Shown: positions 30,458 to 40,257 of the stretch, piece by piece | Layout: the number at the start of each line of letters is the position of its first letter | Position numbering within the stretch: position 1 is the first letter of the stretch | DNA from: Trypanosoma brucei gambiense DAL972 | Lineage: Eukaryota; Euglenozoa; Kinetoplastea; Trypanosomatida; Trypanosomatidae | Length of the DNA stretch: 64,000 nt | NCBI RefSeq assembly: GCF_000210295.1 | Contig: NC_026736.1 | Coordinates: 372,001 to 436,000 of the forward strand | Direction: 5' to 3' | Program-made: the position numbers and the translations under genes | Notes under the pieces: model-generated | What the model saw: only the letters and a program-made list of their open reading frames with translations | What the model was told of the DNA's origin: nothing | Databases searched by the model: none

Positions 30458-32773
30458 TTATTTTTTACCCCCGTGCCCTTTTGTGGAACTGTCGCTGCCG
30501 GAGTGGTTATTGGCATTAACTGATGAACCGCTACCACCAGGCGCACTGCTCCCAGACGAGGCGGAGGAATTTGAAGCTGTTGAGTGCGCACCGGCGTGCT
30601 GCGAAGATTGTCCACCGTTTCTTCCACTGGACGAGCGCTTCTTCAACATGCGTTCCGCCTCACGATCCGCCTTTTGTTTATTCCACGCTTCCTTTTTCTC
30701 TCGTAACATTTGCCGCACCCCTCGCCCCTCCAGCACGCGAGGTGTTGGTGGTGATGGAAAGATAACACTCCGACAGTTGCGGGTGCCACAACTGCATGCA
30801 AATGGCGGCATACGTTCGTCACATAACGTGGCATAATCCACGGTTAACTCCTCACCACTATTAATTGTCCGCTTAGAGACAAGCGTCAGCGTCCGGCCCT
30901 GCAAGAAATGCATATTGGGTTCACAAGAGTGACGAATTGCAACTGCCTGATGAAGGCGATCACCACGTAAAATCACACACCCCACCACTGGATCCTCTTC
31001 CCCAAGTTTATATACAGCCTGAGCAATAACGGGAACAGTGTGGGCCGCATCACTGAAGAGCGCCTTGCCGGGCCGTACGGTTCGGCTCGCTTTACTCGAA
31101 AAATTTCCACGAGAATCGTGACTGATGAAGTACCATGGCCGCCTTGCCTTCTGCTCACGGACTGCGCGGTTCACTGCATTGTCCACAAAGCGGTCGTGAT
31201 CCCATGATTTATCGCCCACCACCATCAAGTCCGCGAAGTCACCGCCATCCTTCTCGCTGTACCACATCCCACAGTTTGGGTTGATTTCCAAAAAGTATAC
31301 ATCACCTTTGGGGTCTATACGAAAGTCAACACGGCCATATCCGACCCCGTTCATAATGTGTTGGAAGGCATTCCGGGCCATGTCAATAATCCGTGGGTAG
31401 GCCGGGTCATTATGAGGAAGAAAACTGCATGCCTCATCGTTGCATTCCATGGACCACTTCTTGTCAAAATAGGCAAAGTCATCTTCATTTTGCAAAAAGT
31501 TAAACATTAAAGGCCTGAACACCTTGACGCCATGCGGACTCCCGCTGTCGGCACATGCGAGAACGGTGCCCTCACGTCCTCGAATAAACTCCTCCACCAG
31601 AGCGTGATTGAACTCTTTCAGAAATGTTCCAACCTTCACTTTCAACTCGTCCAGAGTGTCACAACGGTTATCCTTGTTAATGCCAACAGAAGCGTAACCG
31701 GAAAGATGTTTCACGATGACAGGGAACCGCAGATGACGACATTTCTTCGCCAAACCTTCCGTTTTATCCAAAAGCACAAAGTTAGGTGTATTCACACCGG
31801 CCCCGGCAACAAGCACTTTCATATCAATCTTGCTGGGTTCAAAACTGCGCGAGTCTGTGCCCGTAAATGCTGCGTTGTGCTCCTCCAGTGCCTCTAATAC
31901 GTCGATACCAGCACGCTTCTCGTCTTTACCACCGTCACAAAGGTTAAAGAAAACGTCGAAGTTGTTTGAGGTTACCAATTCTCGCACCTGACGATAGGCA
32001 TCATCTTTACGCACAGCAACTTCCGTGAAGGAGTACCTGTTCTTGTCCTTCCGCACCCTGTGAGCGGGGCTGCAGTGGTAATTGTCCATTTCCGCAGTGA
32101 CAGAATTGGTCCCTTCGTAGCTGCTGTTGAGGACACATACGCGCAATTGCTTCTTTACGCTCGCCCTTCTCCTGCCTAGAGTTTGAGATACCACCATCCC
32201 AGTCGCCGATTTTGTGCCGTGGGAACCATTAGCGGATGAAGAGCCCGTTGACATTGCTGTTGCTGTGTTCGTGGTCGATGCACCGGATCTATTCACCACT
32301 GACCTGGAAGAGGAAGCTTTTACTTTCTTCAGCCCAATCACATCTTCTTTCCCTTTTCTTGCTGACCTTCCCCGATTCGATCCCTGCCCTATTTCCACTG
32401 CTGTAGTCGTCCCTGAGCTTTTACCTGACGCACCACCGCCGTTACTCGTACCTGATGCACTCAACAGGGCTGTACTCTTCGTGCCGGGGTTAATGCCATT
32501 ACCTCCAGGATGAGCGGATGTACCGACGGCGGCGGGAGGCACGGCGCCTCCAACTGTCAAACAACTTGAAGTACCACCACTTTTACTGCTCACAGAAGAG
32601 GCAGCACCACGGGATGGGAGAATAATAGTTGTGTTGGATGACTTCCATCGCAGGGTGTGAACAGTCACGCAACTCCACACAGCCACTGTTGAGGTTTTGG
32701 GTATTAATACATCTGCAAGGGGACATCGTAAGACTGAAGCCACACCAAAACGTCGAATTGCTATTCTGTACAT
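30458..32773 (-). CDS. Fusion of a D-Ala-D-Ala-ligase-like ATP-grasp enzyme and a SET/post-SET domain
   Basis: A 771-residue protein from an ATG. MYRIAIRRFGVASVLRCPLA could be a mitochondrial presequence. Residues 50-205 are Ser/Gly/Thr-rich. Residues about 210-540 form an ATP-grasp ligase: VFFNLCDGG, PVIVKHLSGYASVGI (ATP-binding Lys about 354), ALVEEFIRGREGTV, VGYGRVDFRIDPKGDVYFLE followed by INPN, the metal-binding end. Residues about 565-650 look like a SET domain: a weak N-terminal part, then AIRHSCEPNMHF and SGEELTVDYATL, followed by a post-SET Cys motif CSCGTRNC (about 659-666). The tail is basic and Ser/Gly-rich. ATP-grasp ligases join a carboxylate to an amine through an acyl phosphate; SET domains methylate lysines. 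Substrates are unknown. A T/C tract with AG at 32791-32790 gives a short predicted 5' UTR. Confidence 0.88.
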   Translation of the reverse strand: MYRIAIRRFGVASVLRCPLADVLIPKTSTVAVWSCVTVHTLRWKSSNTTIILPSRGAASSVSSKSGGTSSCLTVGGAVPPAAVGTSAHPGGNGINPGTKSTALLSASGTSNGGGASGKSSGTTTAVEIGQGSNRGRSARKGKEDVIGLKKVKASSSRSVVNRSGASTTNTATAMSTGSSSANGSHGTKSATGMVVSQTLGRRRASVKKQLRVCVLNSSYEGTNSVTAEMDNYHCSPAHRVRKDKNRYSFTEVAVRKDDAYRQVRELVTSNNFDVFFNLCDGGKDEKRAGIDVLEALEEHNAAFTGTDSRSFEPSKIDMKVLVAGAGVNTPNFVLLDKTEGLAKKCRHLRFPVIVKHLSGYASVGINKDNRCDTLDELKVKVGTFLKEFNHALVEEFIRGREGTVLACADSGSPHGVKVFRPLMFNFLQNEDDFAYFDKKWSMECNDEACSFLPHNDPAYPRIIDMARNAFQHIMNGVGYGRVDFRIDPKGDVYFLEINPNCGMWYSEKDGGDFADLMVVGDKSWDHDRFVDNAVNRAVREQKARRPWYFISHDSRGNFSSKASRTVRPGKALFSDAAHTVPVIAQAVYKLGEEDPVVGCVILRGDRLHQAVAIRHSCEPNMHFLQGRTLTLVSKRTINSGEELTVDYATLCDERMPPFACSCGTRNCRSVIFPSPPTPRVLEGRGVRQMLREKKEAWNKQKADREAERMLKKRSSSGRNGGQSSQHAGAHSTASNSSASSGSSAPGGSGSSVNANNHSGSDSSTKGHGGKK

Positions 32774-33718
32774 CCCCTTTCTTATACTCCTTCACGAAAG
32801 GGAATAAGCCGTTACGAAAGACAGGGAGGAGAGCGGAGGAAGTAAAGTGCACACAAAGGAAGGAGGAAAAAAAAAAACAGTGCCAGTTTCATTATCAGGG
32901 AAGAACAACCTCCACTCAACAAATCAACGCCAATGTTGCGAACACTTCACACACCAGCATCAACCACACTAAAACACGCGTCCAAACGCATGGCACGGCG
33001 ACCTATATATATATATATATATATATATAATAGATGTAGACGTCACTGGGATGGGAAAGGTAGAGAGTTAAAGTAGGGAACCGCATGGCAGTTATTGTGT
33101 TAGACTCTAATAATAAAGTATTTTACGTGTCCCTTTACCTTCATCCTCTTATTGACAGTGAGACCAAGTATTCATCGAATTCTCAGAAATCACGGCAAGA
33201 ATACACATGCACAAATATGTGTATGCGAATAACAAAGACATTTCTTTCCACTTTACCGTAAATAGGTTTCGCTCGCCATGACACTGGAGTGAAAAAAAAA
33301 GGTGACTTGAGAGAGAGGTTAAAGAAAAAAAACGTATAAAAAATATATTAATAACAATAATAATAACTAAACAAATAAGCATATAAACCAAGAAGAAAAG
33401 AAACAACAGCTGCCCTCGATGCTCTCGGCCAAATGAAGGATCATGTCTTCCACCGAATAATCTCTTTTTCCTCATACTTCCCTTCACACATACACACACC
33501 CACACGCATACAAGAGCAGATTCTGTAGACACCCAACAAGCATATTGCTGCAACAAAACAAACATGAGTACAGAAGAAAAACGGTAGTAACAAAAAAAAA
33601 CAATGGAGTATGGAACAGGAAAATTAGAGGAAGGCTGTAAACGCATTTGCTTAGGAATAATAACGATGACCATCAGTACAATGTCACCTCTTAAGAGGTG
33701 TAGAAATGAATAGAGAAA
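32774..33718. other. Spacer between the CHAP gene and the ATP-grasp/SET gene
   Basis: No convincing gene. It holds the acceptor of the downstream gene (tract about 32850-32875, AG at 32791), a TA microsatellite at 33004-33030 and presumed CHAP-gene 3' UTR. Confidence 0.45.
32790..32876 (-). promoter_or_regulatory. Predicted trans-splice acceptor for the ATP-grasp/SET gene
   Basis: On the minus strand a run of 11 T followed by CCTCCTTCCTTT opens a long C/T-rich stretch, and an AG lies at 32791-32790 near its end. The 5' UTR would be about 16 nt. Pattern-based. Confidence 0.4.
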
Positions 33719-34588
33719 TCACAAGTCACCGAAGAAACTCGCGTCCTCTAAAAGTTTTCCAACGCGCACGTGGCCCATGAGAGGCGGTCCATCAGGGTCT
33801 TCCAAAGAAGCTCGATCTCCGCGCATCCATGTGAATTTGAGCACCCTTGAAAAGTTTCTCCCCTCCCAGTTCTTGTTATCGAAGTTTTGTTCAGCGATGT
33901 AGACAAGTGAGGGCTGTCGACGCTCCTTCTTCAGTTCGCGAAGTGCCGCCTCTCCACCAGCAGCAGATACGTCATCTTCCACCTTCACAACCACGGCAAC
34001 GTGGCCGCGTGGAAAGTATGCCTTATAGTCCGAGTTCCATACCACAACATCGCCCACGAGCGGTGTGTGCCGCTTGCGCCTCTTCGTTGTCCTGACCTCC
34101 ACCTTATTTTCGAAGTTAATCCGCTCGTATAGACGGTGCATCCCGCTTGAACCAAAAAACTTGAGGTTCTCCCAGTACAAATCGTGTCTGCTTCCACCGA
34201 AATAGACGAAAATTCCTCGGGTGTGTAAAAGGTAGCGAGCAACAAACTCATCCGCGGTCCAACACAACCCAGTTGGTGCTCGCTTCCACTCGGACCCATA
34301 CGGCATTTTCTTCATTACTTCATGTGGATAACCAATTGTAGTGTAGGCGTATGTCTCTGACAGCCAGTGGCGGTGGCAGTTGCTCATAGAAGGGACGTCT
34401 GAACTATAACCTACAACAGAGTCCATGGGAGCGTTGCAATGCTCAAGTGGGTTGAAATCCATATGCATCCCATGTCTCTTTGATTTCTGCGGGGACCCCC
34501 CACCGAGGAGAACGTAGACGAATAGAAAAAGCAGGAGAGTAGCCGGCACAGCGAGCTGAAACTTCTGTTTTCGGTTTAGAGACACCAT
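33719..34588 (-). CDS. Membrane-anchored CHAP (amidase-type) domain protein
   Basis: A 289-residue protein from an ATG. Residues about 12-32 form one hydrophobic segment after a basic start (NRKQKF), predicting a type II membrane protein or uncleaved signal anchor. The rest matches the CHAP/NlpC-P60 cysteine peptidase fold: GLCWTADEFVARYLL with Cys109, then PLVGDVVVWNSDYKAYFPRG, HVAVVVKVE with His196, and SLVYIAEQNFDNKNW with Glu233/Asn235, in the expected order Cys-His-polar. CHAP domains cleave gamma-glutamyl or peptidoglycan amide bonds; in trypanosomatids the best known one is the amidase half of trypanothione synthetase. The domain here is alone, without the synthetase. All three catalytic positions appear kept, so activity in the secretory lumen or at the cell surface is plausible. 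Substrate unknown. Confidence 0.85.
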   Translation of the reverse strand: MVSLNRKQKFQLAVPATLLLFLFVYVLLGGGSPQKSKRHGMHMDFNPLEHCNAPMDSVVGYSSDVPSMSNCHRHWLSETYAYTTIGYPHEVMKKMPYGSEWKRAPTGLCWTADEFVARYLLHTRGIFVYFGGSRHDLYWENLKFFGSSGMHRLYERINFENKVEVRTTKRRKRHTPLVGDVVVWNSDYKAYFPRGHVAVVVKVEDDVSAAGGEAALRELKKERRQPSLVYIAEQNFDNKNWEGRNFSRVLKFTWMRGDRASLEDPDGPPLMGHVRVGKLLEDASFFGDL

Positions 34589-34938
34589 TTATGGCGTGAT
34601 TTGTTGATTCGCGACCTTTACAAAATAATAATAACAATACCAACGACAATGCCAATAAGGTTTTATAGCCCTCCCGTGAAAGGATGGAAGAAAGATAGAA
34701 AGAAGAGCATTGACAGAAACGTACCAACAGGAAAGAACCCGATCATCGGACACACAGAATGTACCGCTGAAGTGATATAGTAGGTAAAAAGTGCGAGACA
34801 CAAATGGCAAAAAAATTTTTCAAAGTTCGTATAATGGGAAAAGGTGTAAAAAATGTGAAATCCTCCCCACATTCATCTGATTATTGCGCCATACATCAGA
34901 CCAGTAGACTGCCGCCGATTTTTTCCACGCACCAACAA
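34589..34938. other. Spacer between the RWD-RING gene and the CHAP gene
   Basis: No gene seen. A minus-strand C/T stretch (about 34676-34715) with first AG at 34672-34671 is the likely CHAP-gene acceptor. Confidence 0.4.
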
Positions 34939-36966
34939 TCAGTAGACACAAACACAGTTACATCCCCTGGGGCAACGGTGCACACTCTGGTCATTCCACC
35001 ACGCCATAATATGCGACATGTGCCCCCCATGACCGCAGTAGATACAACGCAAAATGAGGCAGCCATTCCTCTTGCTTGAAGGAGGCGGTGTGGCGCCTCC
35101 TTCAGCTCCACCACTCCCATGTCCTTGGCCGCCCGGTAATAGCGAGAGACCACAAATAGCACATGTGTCTGCCGGTAGTAAAGCTGGGCTTAGGTACTTG
35201 TCCTTCGCTCCAACAGTGCCAGGGCCTCCGCTACCGCTATCACCATACGCATTAATTGGTGAACTCCTGCTGGCCATGTGTAGTTGTTGGTTTAGGGCAG
35301 CATTACAATAGGCGTCCTCAATAGCGCTCATGACAAGTTCTACCTCACGGAATTTTACAGACTGATCCATGGTAAAGAATACATGAGAAACAACAGACAC
35401 ACAGCGATAGCACTCTACCGGATGAATCAGATGCTTTGCAATGTCTGGAAACGCCGGTTCCTCACTTAATATGGAGGGAAGTACAACACAACAGACGACT
35501 ACACCCGCCCAAAAGGGTTGCCGCTGTGCCTGCATCGCCTCCACGGATTGAGCAAGAGCTGGTATGAGGAGTTTTCGAGCACAGAGCAGAGGTGTCTGCG
35601 CTACCAGCGCTCCCTTCACGATATGGGACAACGTGCGAAACGTCAGCGATACCCCGCGAAGCGCCTTGGCGTTACGTGTTATATGAGCGTTCTTGCATAA
35701 GGCGGAATGGGGTTTATCATCATACAGGCACACATCATTCATCGTATATTTTTTCGTATGCAGTATATTTTCCGGTGCTAATAGTGAAGGAAGTAGCATC
35801 CTCCTTTCTTTACTTACCCCCTTTGGCACAACAGATAGGTCAAGTGCAGAATTAGTCAAAAAAATCCGGCCCTGGACCGATTGGCTATCGGGTCCGTGCG
35901 ACAAAACACCAGCCACACCTGTCAAACCAATCGTGTTTCCATCGATACCGTCCCCACATCCTGCATTACCACACCTGCGGTTGAAAAGCGGTGAAGACGA
36001 CGAAAAGTCACCTGAAGACGTCGCATCGGGATGTAGTCTTCCCTTTGCAAGAGATGCAGATGCAGAGCGATCATCAATTCTTTTTGCTTCCGATCGGTCT
36101 GAGCGTCCCCATGAAAGTATTCCGCCGTTCGGCATGAATGCGGCGGCAAACTGACGCTTCGGCCTCAGAACCATATTACTCCCCATGAAGTCTTCAAAAT
36201 ACCCAACAAAATCATCCCGCAGTGACCAGCCATTACTTTCCTCGTATAATGCCGTCGTGCTTCCCGAGTGCACGCAGTCACGCTCAAGCACTAAGCAACT
36301 CTCGTCCAGTTCCAAGGCCCCCCACCAAGTGCAGAGAAAAGAGAAACCAGACAGAAAAAATGACCCAGTCGCCTGCTCAACACCACGTCCCACTGCCCCA
36401 GCGTCCATGGATACCTCTGTCGACGAACCCGAGGCATCCACAGACCTCAGTGATGAGAGTCGCGAGCAGCCATACCGCAATTTGCCATAGTAGTCCGCAG
36501 CGTTCTCAACAGTATCATTGCAACCCCCACTGTGTGACAGCTTTGGCGCAGTGAGTTTCGATATAGCTTCCTCTAAGACAAACGACTGCAACCCACAGCA
36601 TCTGTTGGCACCACCCCCGCTATCATGCTCGCTGCCTTGTACGCAACCGTCCTTGGCGTAGCGCCAACTGCAGGGAGCCGCCGGATACGAAGGTGGGAAA
36701 ACAGCGACCCACTCCGCTACAACCATGAACCCTGAAACAGAATTCTTGGGTTCTACAGCCCCTTGGAATTCGCGCTGAAGCCGCACAACCACCACACAAG
36801 TCCCGTCTACTTCTGAAACCGGGTCGCACACTATTACGGTAGGCGTTCCTCTCCCCGACGGCAGTTTCGCTGGCGTGGCCTTAATACCTACGCACGGTGC
36901 GAAGTAAACGCTAGCACGTTTTCTTGCCTCCTCAACCTCCGGCGATACAACAACTAAAGGTCCCAT
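34939..36966 (-). CDS. RWD and C-terminal RING protein resembling WDR59 (GATOR2), without WD repeats
   Basis: A 675-residue protein from an ATG. Residues about 20-115 suggest an RWD domain, with the FPPSYPAAPCSW signature at 90-101. The last 75 residues form a zinc-binding RING of the WDR59/WDR24/MIOS type: CAICGLSL, then after a Gly-rich insertion CIYCGHGGHMSHIMAWW and CPRGCNCVC. The CGHGGH-x-x-H and final CP-x-GC-x-C pattern is characteristic. In animals and yeast WDR59/Sea3 carries a WD40 propeller, an RWD and this RING, and works in the GATOR2/SEACAT complex upstream of TORC1. Here no WD repeats are visible, and the neighbouring genes do not supply them. The middle is Ser/Gly-rich with helical stretches. 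The link to GATOR2 is inference; a free-standing E3-like protein is the alternative. Confidence 0.8.
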   Translation of the reverse strand: MGPLVVVSPEVEEARKRASVYFAPCVGIKATPAKLPSGRGTPTVIVCDPVSEVDGTCVVVVRLQREFQGAVEPKNSVSGFMVVAEWVAVFPPSYPAAPCSWRYAKDGCVQGSEHDSGGGANRCCGLQSFVLEEAISKLTAPKLSHSGGCNDTVENAADYYGKLRYGCSRLSSLRSVDASGSSTEVSMDAGAVGRGVEQATGSFFLSGFSFLCTWWGALELDESCLVLERDCVHSGSTTALYEESNGWSLRDDFVGYFEDFMGSNMVLRPKRQFAAAFMPNGGILSWGRSDRSEAKRIDDRSASASLAKGRLHPDATSSGDFSSSSPLFNRRCGNAGCGDGIDGNTIGLTGVAGVLSHGPDSQSVQGRIFLTNSALDLSVVPKGVSKERRMLLPSLLAPENILHTKKYTMNDVCLYDDKPHSALCKNAHITRNAKALRGVSLTFRTLSHIVKGALVAQTPLLCARKLLIPALAQSVEAMQAQRQPFWAGVVVCCVVLPSILSEEPAFPDIAKHLIHPVECYRCVSVVSHVFFTMDQSVKFREVELVMSAIEDAYCNAALNQQLHMASRSSPINAYGDSGSGGPGTVGAKDKYLSPALLPADTCAICGLSLLPGGQGHGSGGAEGGATPPPSSKRNGCLILRCIYCGHGGHMSHIMAWWNDQSVHRCPRGCNCVCVY

Positions 36967-37488
36967 GATCCCTCCTATTTCTACTTTTGCGCGGTTTCCT
37001 TTCTTTTTTCAAGCCCTGATGTAAAGGCTCTACCGTGTGGCAGTTCCCTCTCCCTCCGCTACAATGGTTTTCCCTGTGTGCTCGCGCGTGCGCACCAAAA
37101 CTTATAATGGGGCTCTTGCGTGAATTCAGGTGCAGTTCTTAACACAAGGGGGGAAACAATAATAAAACTAGAGGTTTCTGTCATAGTAGTACAGCCCGCA
37201 AGTAAACATGCAGTTGACGAACGACAACCTACCCCCAGCAGCATAATAAAGAAGTAAATGCGGATGCAAGAATATAATGATGTACGAACGTAATGCGGAA
37301 GTTACCTAAACGCCAAATCACAAGGAGGAGAACTTCATATGTGCATAAAAACCCACCCAACCCTCATTAATTCAATACCTCTACATATATTACCTTATCC
37401 TGCACCATATTGCTGCAGTCATAATACTTCCACCATTCCTCCATATATATGAATAGACATATAGGTACGCGTGCAGACGAGTATACCA
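36967..37488. other. Spacer between the thioredoxin-fold gene and the RWD-RING gene
   Basis: No gene and no clear acceptor chosen. The region is mixed-composition and probably thioredoxin-fold gene 3' UTR plus the 5' region of the RWD-RING gene. Confidence 0.35.
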
Positions 37489-38343
37489 CTAGAATTCTTC
37501 CATTTGTGGCTCAGGACCATATGACAGTTTCTCTCCAAACACAGATTTTAGGCGCCACTCGTCTCGCACCTGGTCATCAACCTTTGGCTCCACGAACTTC
37601 CGGAAAAACCAGGCACGGCGAACGGACACTTGCTTCCAGTAGTTGTGCAGTCGTGCTTGCGCTTTGCAGTAAAACTTCACAACTGACTCCTCCAACACCT
37701 GAGCCATCGCGGGACCGGCGGAAGAATAATACATCTCTTCTGCCTCCAGAGCCGTAACAGGTTGACCCTCCCGCTTGCGACGCGTGACCTCCCGCTCAAC
37801 ACCGGAGTACAACTCCTCCCGGAACTCGGCAGGAGGCTTAAATTCCAAATCCGTCCAATGACCCCCACTAAAGCCTTTAACCTGAGGGTAGCGGACAAGA
37901 TTCCTGGTAAGTTGGGGTGTGGCATCCTTACTCACTTCGTAGAACTTAAGATTCGGATAGCGGTCAGCGCTCTGGTGACAAAGAAATTCAAACGTTTTGT
38001 CGAGTGCATTACACGCTGTGCAGTTCTCCTGATGATACCGCACAACCATAACGTCATCCGAGTGAGAAAAATAGTGCAACTTCTCCCGCATCTCCTCTAC
38101 CGAATGAATTGGCTTCACACACCTGGTTGGAAATTTCATCCAAATTGGATTCACTGGCAACTCGTTGTTTGCGCCCAAACCGCTACGGATACCTGCGCTG
38201 TTCATCATCAGTGCCTTCATTTTGTGCGAAGCCGATTGGTAAAGCTCGAGCTTCTCCCGCCGCCGCTTGATCCCAGCAACGACTTCAGACCGGCCGCCCG
38301 GTACCTCCGGCTCGCTCCATTCTTCTTTTCGGGTTTCGGCCAT
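37489..38343 (-). CDS. Thioredoxin-fold protein with CTAC motif
   Basis: A 284-residue protein from an ATG. Residues about 78-175 have a thioredoxin fold: VMVVRYHQENCTACNALD with Cys108 and Cys111 in a CxxC motif, a beta strand LKFYEVSKD, and RYPQVKGFSGGHW with the cis-proline position. Flanking regions are helical and charged: an N-terminal Arg/Lys/Glu helix (about 18-48) and a C-terminal segment from residue 180 (LEESVVKFYCKAQARLHNYW) unlike ordinary thioredoxins. No signal or membrane segment is evident, and the N terminus is acidic, so a mitochondrial presequence is unlikely. CTAC is an uncommon CxxC sequence; the protein could be a redox enzyme or a structural protein using the fold. No partner is suggested by neighbours. 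Confidence 0.82.
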   Translation of the reverse strand: MAETRKEEWSEPEVPGGRSEVVAGIKRRREKLELYQSASHKMKALMMNSAGIRSGLGANNELPVNPIWMKFPTRCVKPIHSVEEMREKLHYFSHSDDVMVVRYHQENCTACNALDKTFEFLCHQSADRYPNLKFYEVSKDATPQLTRNLVRYPQVKGFSGGHWTDLEFKPPAEFREELYSGVEREVTRRKREGQPVTALEAEEMYYSSAGPAMAQVLEESVVKFYCKAQARLHNYWKQVSVRRAWFFRKFVEPKVDDQVRDEWRLKSVFGEKLSYGPEPQMEEF

Positions 38344-40257
38344 TACACCTAAGTGTTTTATGGCAGTACCCGACCAAACAGACGTTACAGTTTCAACGAA
38401 AATAACAGTACAGTGACGACAAATTGTGTTGTGGTAAAGAGACGATAAAAACTTGCAGAAGCACTACGAAAGTTAAGCGATAACGACTAAACAACTAATG
38501 GAGCGGAACCACAATAGCAAAAGCACGAGCCAGTTGTGGTATCTCCGATATTCCTATCAAAACAAACTCTTCAACTTCGACTGCCCCCACCGGAGCTACG
38601 CAAATATATATATATATATATATATATGCGTGCGGGTGCTCGTGTGTATGTACGTATATATGTGTATTAATTTAAAAATAAAGAAATGGCTTTCAGGGTT
38701 ACTACTATTTTCCCCCCTTTGAAAGTCGGAAGAATGTCCTCTACCCTATTATCTTTACAACTGGAACCCCCTGGTACGAACCCCACTAGATTTCGTGGGG
38801 CGAACCGTGTCTTCGTTCGAAGTGAAATGATGTGTAACGAGAAAAAGGGGGGAAAGCGGAAAAAATTAGATAATAGTTTAGAGGAATTGTACACACGAGT
38901 TAGGCGGGGAGTTAGTGTGCGCAAACACACACACACACTCACACATACATACACGCATTGACCGGTACAGCGCATGCCAATTTGCGTAAGATTTGTGGTG
39001 ACAAAAAAATAAATAAATACATGAGCAGCAAATTGACCTCGTGATTTTTGCACACACTCAAACATCTCTACAGCGGAACATACCCGCCCATGTTCTATTC
39101 TCACCTTTTTTTTTTGTGTTGCTCATCTCATATTTCATTTCGCTCCAGCTTCTCAAGTCACAAAAAAAAAAGGTCCCCGCAACTCGATCTCCATCATGTT
39201 TGTTTACTTCCCCTCCCCCCCCCACACACACACACCGTCAGCGGCACATTCCGAAGCCTCGTTATGCTTCCGGTGTTGCCCTCAGCGGTGAGGCATAAAG
39301 TAGTAAAAATGGGAGGAGGAGGAGGAGGAGGAGGAACAGTAATGAAAATGGGGAACAGAAGCGGCGTGATATCATATCCTCCCACCACCCCTGGCACTTG
39401 TTTCTCCCGACATTAATCGGCACAACTCAAATCTTCTCGTCTCCTTTGCCACACAACTTCTAAGAGTTCGCGTTACTTTGTTATCCGGCCCCACCCAACC
39501 TTACAAATTGCTTTCCCTCTCAGCGCACCACACCAACATGTAACGAACATCATATACATCAACCATGAAAAAATAAAGGGTGTACAGAGGGGAAGGTGAA
39601 GCAGGGGGGGGGGGTGAACAAGAATTACAAAGAAAAAAACAAATGAGGGTAAAAGAGCAAAAGCCCTATAAAGGAAGAAAGGGGAACATTACTTAACAAC
39701 GCGGAAAGGAATTGCATCAGCAGCGGAAATAGAACACGATGCGGAATAAAATTGGTCTCGTAGGAAATGAAAGCGTGAGCATGAGATGGGCATAATTCTA
39801 TTCTTTTTTCACTTTGTTTTTAATTCTCCTTCCGCCTTTTGGCGTACCATTTTTGTTTTTTCTGCGAGCACAAGTATAGGATGAACAGAGAGTTAACGCA
39901 CATAAAAGAATCGGCAAACAATAAGAAACAAAAAATGATACGCACAAAAGCGAGAATTGACACATCGGCAGTTCCTACTGTCACTTTCTGCAGTACGATT
40001 CTCAGACGCAGCGCAAGGTCTTCTTTTTTCTCCCCTTTCCTCCTTCTCAAGTTCCTACCGGGTCCACAGGTAGCGGCGCGGGCATCATCAAAAACTGCAA
40101 CTTCCATCCACTTCAGCCTTCAACGTTACGGCTGATGTATATTAAAGATGCCTCCGCCCACTCCCTACGTACAACGAACAAAAAAACGAATAAAATGGTA
40201 AATGTTACATGCTTTTACAGCTTTTTCTTTGTGTTTCCTTCAACATTCTTCATTCCC
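38344..40257. other. 1.9-kb spacer between the repeat-rich gene and the thioredoxin-fold gene
   Basis: No convincing gene. It holds a TA microsatellite at about 38603-38627, CA repeats near 38925-38950 and 39224-39236, a GGA repeat at 39311-39334 and a G run near 39605-39613. Presumed 3' UTR of the repeat-rich gene. Confidence 0.45.

Noticed and set aside
33149..33673. 174-codon minus-strand open frame
   Set aside because: Phe/Leu/Val-rich translation over simple repeats in a spacer; no recognisable domain.
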